From Sepiola atlantica (taxonomy: Eukaryota > Mollusca > Cephalopoda > Sepiida > Sepiolidae), in NCBI GenBank assembly GCA_963556195.1, contig OY744525.1, positions 47,381,648 to 47,445,647 of the forward strand: a stretch of 64,000 nucleotides of DNA. Reading direction: 5' to 3'. The translations under genes were made by a program, and so were the position numbers. Below are positions 57,041 through 64,000 of the stretch, one piece after another. The notes beneath the pieces are model-generated. The model was not told where the DNA came from. It searched no databases and worked only from the letters and a program-made list of their open reading frames with translations. Every line of letters starts with the position of its first letter. Position 1 is the stretch's first letter.

Positions 57041-57353
57041 TGAAATAATAACGTAGGTCGCAAGTCACTGTTAACCTCCAAAGCAGCTCTTACTGCTAGA
57101 CACGTGCACTCGCTTCGCACACTCCGTTTCTCTGAGACGGTACGAGACTCGCTTTTTATAATATCCAGTCACACCTAATTTCCATACGTGCAGCGAGACT
57201 TTGCGAGATTTTGCGTGAACTGTATGTAATAAACATTCAGGGACGCCATGTTGGATTTCTTTCCTTCTTTCTTTCTTTCACTCGCAGCGCACAGGACAAG
57301 CAAACCCGAGGACGTTTCGCAAGTAAGCCCTCTTCATGTTCATGTTCCCTACA
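57041..57353 (-). repeat. 5' LTR of element B
   Basis: 313 bp, TG...CA. The minus strand carries TATAAAA at 57154-57160, a plausible promoter TATA box. Same sequence as the 3' LTR. Confidence 0.95.
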
Positions 57354-57358
57354 TAAGC
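57354..57358. other. Target-site duplication TAAGC (right)
   Basis: Matches 53039-53043. Confidence 0.9.
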
Positions 57359-57853
57359 CTGTTCGTAAGCTGTTCTGAGGTCCAGACATTTGTTTTCGAG
57401 CAGTCTTTGTCTTACCTGCACATTTTGGAGTTCGTTAATAAAAGCATCCATAATGTGCTCGTCTCGAATGTCTTCGGCAGACATTACTCGAAAATTACAG
57501 TCCTTGCTAAGAGTTCGTAATTCCTTTAAAAACTGCTCCAAAGATTCGTCATTTTGCTGTCGCCGTGTAGCAAGTAAATATCGCGAAAATATTTCATTTT
57601 TGGGCTTTCAGTAAGTGGTGTGTAATGTTTCTATAGCCTCTTCATAAGTGCTGCAGTCCATGATAATTTTGTGTATCGTGTGAGATACGTAGTTAGTTAG
57701 TAGTCCGAATTTGTTTATCGGTCGTAGTGGATTTTCTGCATGCAACGTTTGCAAAAAGTTTTCAAATGTCACTCTCCAATGAGTCCAAGGTTGTTCAGAG
57801 TTAGAAGTGTCAGGTTCCATGGCAAACCGTTGTGGGCACATTAATTGTTCCAT
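57359..57853 (-). pseudogene. Gag N-terminal part of the older Gypsy element A
   Basis: Starts 'MEQLMCPQRFAMEP' at 57853, 23 nt after the LTR, and contains 'HWRVTFENFL', 'FGLLTNYVSHTI', 'YLLATRRQQNDESLEQFLKE' and 'DAFINELQNVQVRQRLLEN', a typical Gypsy gag capsid of the type that cuts 'KPKNEIFxRxLLATRxQ'. One in-frame TGA lies at 57608-57610. The frame is broken at 57358 by element B and resumes at 53038 towards the zinc knuckles. Dead copy. Confidence 0.85.
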
Positions 57854-57857
57854 GTTG

Positions 57858-57874
57858 ATTGTGTGCTGAATAAA
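57858..57874 (-). promoter_or_regulatory. Predicted self-priming primer-binding site of element A
   Basis: 17 nt on the minus strand, one base after the LTR end, perfectly complementary to 57914-57930 of the LTR, which lies about 30 bp downstream of the TATA-like tataaatatt (57951-57960), where transcription should start. This is the arrangement of Tf1/sushi-type self-primed elements. Confidence 0.7.
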
Positions 57875-57875
57875 T

Positions 57876-58039
57876 TGTAATGACTAACGAGAACATACGT
57901 AACTTGGGAAAGCTTTATTCAGCACACAATGTCGGTACAGTATTAGTGCTAATATTTATAGTGGTTAGTAGAAGCAGGAGAGTTCTCCAAAGGGGAGATA
58001 AGTCAGAGTAAGGAAAGTTACTCGTAATTATTCATTACA
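57876..58039 (-). repeat. Putative 5' LTR of element A, 164 bp
   Basis: The ends form an inverted pair TGTAATGA...TCATTACA. The minus strand contains a TATA-like box (57951-57960) and AATAAAG (near 57914-57920). Without a second LTR, the boundaries are inferred. Confidence 0.65.
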
Positions 58040-59180
58040 CATAATATATATAATACTTACTTTTGTCGACGTATCGTACGAAGAAGTTTTTTTTAGAATG
58101 TAAACACAAGACGACACGTGCATGCATTTGCAAAAATGTCACTTTAATTGACTCATTAATCACGGATGTATTGGTTTTCCATAGTTTCGTATCTCCAGAG
58201 AAATGACGAAAAATGCTAACTTACTATTAGCAAATAAGTATGCTTTTCGAAAGTAAATATTATTAAGTTGATATCAATGTTGGTCTTTCACGATTAATAA
58301 CAGTTACGGCTATATTATATTAAAATATTTTGAAAAAATTGGGAAGGCGTATTTTCAAAATAGATGTTTAAACTTCTACTTTGGCTAAATTTTGGCTAAT
58401 TCGTTTAAATGGATTGAAATTTCTGAAAAATGATTTATTTTGTAGAACAATTTTTTTCTTCGCAGTGCAATAGATCACAGTATATTTTATTGAGAAAAGG
58501 TAGTAAACAATTTCAAAACATAATAATGCATTTATTTCCACTTTTTATATGTGAATTTACGGACCAGTTTAACAAATTACGCCACCATAAAATATAATGA
58601 AGTAAATCGGATGTTTTTTTTTTCAAAACTCTTTTGTTTTGTATAACATTAAAATTTCGACCGGCCTGGATATATTTCGTTCAGATTTCATAAAATGAAA
58701 TAAGAGGGGAGGGGGGGGGGGGTCACGTAGAAAAACATTTTCCCTAATATATTTTACGAAAACAGCATTTTAAAGATCAATTAGTTCAATAGTGAATAAG
58801 TATTGAAATTTTCGTAAAAATCTGACCATAACTTGATTTTTGCTAGATTTATTAAATATGTGTCTATCAGAGCGCGCAAAATGGCCACTACATAAGAACG
58901 TTATTTTAAGATGTCAATAATGTAAACATCATTTTAGCTTCACATTTTCATAATTTGCATACGCTGGAAAAAATTGTAAAAAATCATCAGCATTTTATTT
59001 TATGTTTCCTCTTTTGAATGCTAAAAAAGTTATGATGAAATCTTAATCTAGATTAAAGTTACATCGTGTTACATATGGGGGTGGGGGTAAATTCTGTGGT
59101 TAACTTTGGAGGTCCGCGCGGAGGGATGTTTCTTTGTGGCCTTTTGTTGAAGCAGTAGCGATAATAGTGGTGTTTTGTCG
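58040..59180. other. No gene seen
   Basis: AT-rich with a G run at 58710-58721. Long unassigned stretch; no coding, splice or repeat-end signal that I trust. Confidence 0.45.
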
Positions 59181-59182
59181 TT

Positions 59183-59196
59183 CTTCAGTCGTTCGT
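59183..59196. other. Target-site duplication cttcagtcgttcgt (copy 1 of 3)
   Basis: Repeated at 59573-59586 and 60279-60292, bounding the U2-SINE copies. Confidence 0.85.
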
Positions 59197-59572
59197 GTTA
59201 TTTACCCCCCCCCCGGGAGGTTAGGCACAAGGCCAGTTTTATCTTACTCCCACAAGGTAAGATGTGACCCAAGGTCGGGTCGGGAAAGTGGGACTTGAAA
59301 AGCCAGCGCCCGAGAAGGTGAGCACTCTGGCCATTAAAAATTGCCTGGGCAGCCCCGTCGGCATTCCCCGGTAGGGGCGCCTCAGGCAGTAAGCAATAAA
59401 CTTACTCCTCTCCAAAGAGGGGAGGCAAAGTCTGGGAGGGTGGACCTCCTAGAATTGCACAGGGCTGTCCCATAGACCGGCGTAAATCAAGCCCCGAAGG
59501 CCAAGCCGATACCAGTCTATGGAGTTCAGTATCCATCGGAACAGATACTACACTTTGATCTTGGCCAAAAGG
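59197..59572 (-). mobile_element. U2-snRNA-headed SINE, copy C (full length)
   Basis: Reading minus: head GCCTTTTGGCCAAGATC next to the target duplication, 'aaagtgtagtatctgttccg', complete body, and tail ending 'cctcc(c)gggg..taaataac'. It is bounded by 14-bp direct repeats, as expected for target-primed retroposition. Confidence 0.88.
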
Positions 59573-59586
59573 CTTCAGTCGTTCGT

Positions 59587-59885
59587 TATTTATCTACCTC
59601 CCACAAGGTAAGATGTGACACAAGGTCGGGAAAGTGGGATTAGATAAGCCAGCGCTCGAGATGGGAGCACTCTGGCCATTTAAAAATTGCCTGGGCAGCC
59701 TCGTCAGCATTCCCCGGTAGGGGCGCCTCAGACAGTAAGCAATAAACTTACTCCTCCCCAAAGAGGGGAGGCAAAGCCTGGGAGGGTGCACCTCCTAGAA
59801 CTGCACAGGACCAGCAACCACCAATAGACCGGTGTAAATCCAGGCCCAAAGGTCCGGACAATACCTGTTTATTAAGCGGGGTAAA
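59587..59885 (-). mobile_element. U2-SINE, copy D (head replaced)
   Basis: Body and tail as in copy C, but the U2 head is missing: after 'tagaccggtgtaaatccagg' the sequence diverges into 'cctgtttattaagcggggta'. Confidence 0.78.
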
Positions 59886-59899
59886 AAACCCAGGTAAGT

Positions 59900-60278
59900 A
59901 TTTTTTATTTACTCCTCTCCAGGAGTTACGCACAAGGCCAGTTTTTTATCTTACTCCCACAAGTAAGATGTGACCCAAGGTCGGGTCGGGAAAGTGGGAC
60001 TTGAAAAGCCAGCGCCCGAGAAGGTGAGCACTCTGGTCATTAAAAATTGCCTGGGCAGCCCCATCGGCATTCCCCGGTAGGGGCGCCTCAGGCAGTAAGC
60101 AATAAACTTACTCCTCTCCAAAGAGAGGAGGCAAAGCCTGGGAGGGTGGACCTCCTAGAACTGCACAGGGCCGTCTCATAGACCGGCGTAAATCAAGCCC
60201 CGAAGGCCAAGACGATACCAGTCTATGGAGTGCAGTATCCATCGAAACAGATACTACACTTTGATCTTGGCCAAAAGG
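59900..60278 (-). mobile_element. U2-snRNA-headed SINE, copy E (full length)
   Basis: Near-identical to copy C with the head at 60230-60278, and bounded on its 5' side by the third copy of the 14-bp target sequence. It lies tail-to-body against copy D. Confidence 0.88.
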
Positions 60279-60292
60279 CTTCAGTCGTTCGT

Positions 60293-61500
60293 ATCTTTGA
60301 TAATATTTTCTGGGCCTTGATCGCATATAGCCCACTCTCGTCTGCCGAGAGAAATGAAATTTTTCTTGATAGGTTGGGGTTATCAATTCATTTTGTCGAT
60401 AATGATAAAAGTATTTGCGGATTATCCATTTGATTCTTGGTAGCACAAGTGGGCGTTCAGTCATTTTTCAATGGTGATAACGGAGTTGTGGTTATGCATT
60501 TGCTAATAGCTGTTTCTAGACTGTTGAAGAAATAGTTCGTGGTAGATAGGATTATATCTGTGCCGCTATAGGGCCGAGTTTAGCCGTCAGACAGCTAGCA
60601 TTAACTCCTTTCGAAAAACAAGACTGAGCCATAGCATATTTCAATCGCAGGTTTTATTGTCCATCGAAAAGGTAAACAACTGAAAAGAAATAAAAAACAT
60701 TGTCTCAGAAATGTAAATACAAAGAATGACGACGAAACAGGAAACGAGGAGTCTACTAAAATCTAAAAAACTGTGTAAGCAGAATATGAAGTATTTTGGG
60801 GGTGAAGAATACTACGAAGTATGAGGTACACACGTCACGAGCGATCGACAAGGAGATACGCACATGGGATGAGAAGGGAGAATAAAGTTCATTTAAATGA
60901 GAGAAATGTTCAAAGGAGATAACGGGCATGATATTCAATTCTGTTTGAGGAAGGAGAAGGGATAATGTCTCTTATCGAAGATGGCTAAAATATCGGAATC
61001 TGTAGGGAGATTGAAATTCCACCATGCGGTTTCGTTCGTGACATAGCAGCAGCCAGAATCCAAAAACAGAGCACCGGCAAGCTGCTTGCCGGCCGGTGTC
61101 GGGGATAAAAAGTCCCTAACGAATGGGGGGGGGGCGGGAAAAGGAGATAAATCTAAAAGGTCTACATCTATACTAGACAGAACAATGACTATGGATTATC
61201 TTAGATACTCGAGAAATCATAACCCAAACGGTCAGGATTAATTTGGGTTGCTCGCTGGCGCCTGAGTAGTCGTGTTGTGACTGACAAGGGTCCGTTTAGC
61301 AAGCTGTTGTTCTTGTCCTAGGTGACAAGGGTCTGTTTAGCAGGCTGTGATCCTCTTCTCAAGCTATGCTTGGATTATTGATTATATAGGGATATTAAAC
61401 ATGTGCTCGGCTCCCAGGGCGAATGTTTCTGATTGGTTGAAAGAATCTCGATAACCAACCAAAATTGAGTATTTTACATAAATTGTATTCTTATGATTTT
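60293..61500. other. No gene seen; short tandem pair
   Basis: Contains 'tgacaagggtc.gtttagca.gctgt' twice (about 61281 and 61323) and a G run at 61125-61135. The sequence looks like an unrecognised repeat rather than coding. Confidence 0.4.
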
Positions 61501-61511
61501 GCTGCTTTTGC

Positions 61512-61575
<64 letters not shown>

Positions 61576-61578
61576 GCT
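61512..61578. repeat. (TTG)n microsatellite
   Basis: About 21 units, then (tgc)n at 61585-61600. Confidence 0.97.
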
Positions 61579-61699
61579 GTTTTTCGCTGCTGCTGCTGCT
61601 TTTTATTGTTTTTGTTCGCTAAGAACAGGGTTCTATCAGTAAGGTGTTATCTATAAATTAAGAGAGAAACTTAATAACTCGGAATGAGATTTTGTCAAT

Positions 61700-61890
61700 G
61701 ATTGTGTAACAGTTCCATGAAACGAAATTAAATAATTATAGTTCACATTATCCACCTTAGCCTAGCAACTGTGTTTCAACATTCATAATGATTGGTTAAT
61801 TAGTTTATGTGTGAATTTTGTACATAGAAATATATAAGCACATACACATACCTAACTTTATATAAATAGAGATATATAAAATCTGTTTTT
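61700..61890. repeat. Uninterrupted copy of the repeat split at 48365-49010
   Basis: 'tgaaacgaaattaaa' through 'tagaaatatataagcacata' to 'taactttatataaataga', continuous here. Confidence 0.7.
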
Positions 61891-62460
61891 GCATTTAGAC
61901 ACACATTAATATTTCAGGATACATGAGAACTGATGTAAATGTAGGTGTACACCGGTATACATGTATACAGGTGTACACGTGTTTGTGCGTGTGTGTAGTA
62001 TACATTTGTATACACATGTTCATGCATAGCAGAGACTGTCGTTTTTCTAAATGAGATAAAAATCACCACTTTGCCAATAGAGACAGAAGAACGCATCATT
62101 TCATTTCCGGGTTTCCAAACTTGCTTTTAGATGTTGAAAGAGGAGCAGGAAACGGAGGTTACGTGTAATGCAATAAACCACACATAAAAAACAAAAAACA
62201 AAAACACTTTTTTGAAAAGAAACATAAGCAAAAACGGAAACCGTATGCGACAAAACTCGAAGTGGGAAAACGTGGCAGCCGTAAAAGGCGACACGGTGCG
62301 TTCCCGAAGAAAATATTTTAATGACTTTAGGGAGAAGTAAATTTGGTAAACTTCATCAACGAGTGAAAGAATGACGAGAATTGTAAGAGAAACTAACGGT
62401 GTTCGTTTTGTGACGCGTAATGAAGAAAAGGGCGGGAAAATTAAGGACACGATTTAAAGT
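61891..62460. other. No gene seen
   Basis: 'gtatac' and 'gtgtac' rich microsatellite-like sequence at 61930-62020, then unassigned. Confidence 0.45.
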
Positions 62461-62464
62461 GATA

Positions 62465-62975
62465 GAGTGTGGGGGAGACAGAAAGTTAGAGAGAGAAGGA
62501 GTGACAGAGAGAAAAAGAGAGAGAAAGAGTGGAAGAGAAAGAGTGGGAGAGCGAGAAAGAAAGGGAGATATACTGAGAAAGAGAAAGAGAGAGAGAGAGA
62601 GAAAGAATGGAAGAACGAGAAAAAGATAGATAGGAAGAAAAAGAGAGATAGTGAAAGAGAAAGAGAGAGAAAGTGAGAGTGTATAAGAGAGAAAAAGACA
62701 ATATGTGTGAGAGCGAGAAAGAGTGACAGAGAGAAAAAGAGTGAAAGAGAAAGAGAGAGAGAGAAAGAAAAAGAGAGAGTTCGAGAGAGCGAGAAGGAGA
62801 GAGAGACTGAGAAAGATAAAGAGAGAGTGAGAGAGAGAATAAGAATGGAAGAACGAGAAAAAATAGAGAGGAAGAAAAAGAGAGAGTGAAAGAGTAAGAG
62901 AGAGTGTGTGAGAGAGAAAAAGACAGAGAGAGAGAAAGTGAGAGTATAAGAGAGAAAAAGACAGAGTGTGTGTGT

Positions 62976-63014
<39 letters not shown>

Positions 63015-63030
63015 CGAAAGAGAGAAGTCG
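62465..63030. repeat. GA-rich tract
   Basis: About 560 bp of gaga/gaaa repeats. The 217-codon Ser/Leu/Phe ORF on the minus strand is compositional. Confidence 0.93.
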
Positions 63031-63900
63031 ACAGATAAGGGTTGCTTACAAGAAACTATTTTGAATGTTTGATGGTGGGTGGAGTGGATGACAGGTAATG
63101 TCATCAAGGATTAGGAATTTTCCATAGTACCAGGGGAGCTTGAAAAGAAGACATTTTTAGAATTAATTTACAGACTAGATTCACGGATGGCCTTGGTGAT
63201 AAGAAACTTTTCAAAAGTCTAAGCATATAACTACACAATTTTAAAACGACATTAAACAATGCCAACCCTTTTTTATATATATTTATTTTTTTCTGGGAAA
63301 ATTCTTTCATGCACTTTCACCGGAAACAAATTACATTTTGGCGTGTTTCCGGACTTTTGGCTTGGATCACAATGTAGCATCTGTCTAATCTTAAGAAGCC
63401 ATCCTATTACGTAGCTTATGGGAGTGGGTCATCTAGATGACCCGATCCAAACATTTAGTTCTTTAAACGTCATTTAATCATTAATATCAAAGCGAAAATC
63501 TATAACGCATATGTCTTTCCTGTAGTCTAATACGAACTTGAATGTGTCAACTGAACTGTAAAATCTAAGTCAGAAAGTAAAAACTTTCCAAAGTCACATG
63601 ATGCGCTTCATTACTGATCATAAACTATTTGATCACATCAGTATTACACAGTTGTGAAAAATCACTGGCATCCCATCAATATCCTCTGTCATCAAATGTA
63701 AAGTCTTGAAATCGTTTGGTCACGTTAAGTTTTCCAGTGTTGAGCTATGCAAAATATGTGTTGAAGGCATAATACAAGAAAGCCGGTCGAAAGATAGACA
63801 AAAAGAAAAGATTGATAAACAACGTTTGTGAATGGACGAACATGAACATAAACGAAGTGAACACCTTGGCCTAATAGAGAATGGCATTTGAAAACAAAAA
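63031..63900. other. No gene seen; U2-like head remnant
   Basis: 63351-63395 ('ggacttttggcttggatcac', 'aatgtagcatctgtct') resembles U2 nucleotides 9-48 with several substitutions and no SINE body. The rest is unassigned. Confidence 0.4.
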
Positions 63901-63904
63901 CAAA

Positions 63905-64000
63905 AAGTGTGTATAATTTTGGTTATTCGGACTACCTTTCTCATCTTGAGTGTTATCATCACAACGTTTTGGCCGCTGTAACCTCCGGCCTTCTTCAAGT
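63905..64000. repeat. Hairpin-repeat arm at window end
   Basis: 'ttggccgctgtaacctccgg' matches the arm of the 1790/3200 hairpin family. Truncated by the window edge. Confidence 0.6.

Larger units (their letters stand above)
53044..57353 (-). mobile_element. Complete nested LTR retrotransposon (B), 4310 bp
   Basis: Two 313-bp LTRs with TG...CA ends, a 5-bp target duplication (TAAGC), a purine tract GGGGGGAG directly upstream of the 3' LTR (minus strand, 53357-53364), and intact gag and pol frames. It is inserted in the gag gene of element A: A's coding sequence resumes on both sides. The order protease-RT-RNase H-integrase places it with Ty3/Gypsy-type elements rather than Copia, although the sequence is divergent. 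Its apparently identical LTRs and open frames imply a very recent insertion. Confidence 0.95.

Noticed and set aside
57041..57120. Extending gag upstream to 57120
   Set aside because: That would start translation inside the LTR; the ATG at 57027 is the first after the LTR and begins a capsid-like sequence.
62454..63107. 217-codon minus-strand ORF
   Set aside because: Same artefact of a GA-rich tract.

Overview
The window is repeat-dominated animal DNA with no convincing complete host gene. A mollusc, most likely a cephalopod, is suggested by the mixture of RTE-type and L2/CR1-type LINE 3' ends, an RTE-like tail with a 'catgctggcatg' core next to a CAT microsatellite, Tc1 and mariner elements, Penelope-like 'gaaacgttg' hairpins, very abundant TA/GA/AAT microsatellites and low GC. 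This assignment is inference from familiar repeat motifs, not from a search.

Layout. 1-3.6 kb: inverted copies of one dispersed repeat, an L2/CR1-like LINE fragment and hairpin repeats. 3.8-8.4 kb: long purine-rich tracts and microsatellites. 9-11.7 kb: mariner transposase remnants, TA arrays and a LINE fragment with RNase H. 12.8-17.2 kb: a 5'-truncated LINE with a restriction-like endonuclease, followed by three shorter 3' ends of the same family, all in (AAT)n-type sequence, then a short Helitron (17.2-17.6 kb). 18-21.3 kb: minisatellites, an L2/CR1-like LINE end and a SINE whose head is the 5' end of U2 snRNA. 21.7-25.8 kb: a Tc1-like transposon with about 400-bp inverted arms inside an 87-bp satellite. 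26-33.8 kb: LINE ends and three minisatellites. 34.9-47.1 kb: three copies of an element with precise A|TC...AA|T insertion sites, several foldback elements, more U2-SINE copies and LINE ends. 48-50 kb: a foldback in a TA array and a CXC-type cysteine-rich coding fragment. 50.5-58 kb: a decayed Ty3/Gypsy element interrupted by a complete, apparently very young LTR retrotransposon. 59.2-60.3 kb: stacked U2-SINE copies. 60.3-64 kb: unassigned sequence, GA-rich tract and part of a hairpin repeat.

The most informative locus is 50.5-58 kb. The young element (53044-57353) has two 313-bp LTRs that I read as identical, a TAAGC target duplication, intact gag and pol ORFs, and a GGGAAAC slippery heptamer in the correct phase for a -1 shift followed by a plausible pseudoknot. 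Its candidate primer site matches the 5' end, not the 3' end, of animal tRNA-Phe. The older host element carries a 17-nt sequence just after its LTR that is perfectly complementary to the predicted start of its own transcript, as in Tf1-type self-priming. The second notable theme is the U2 snRNA-headed SINE family, present as full, truncated, palindromic and stacked copies, and possibly as the source of local minisatellites.
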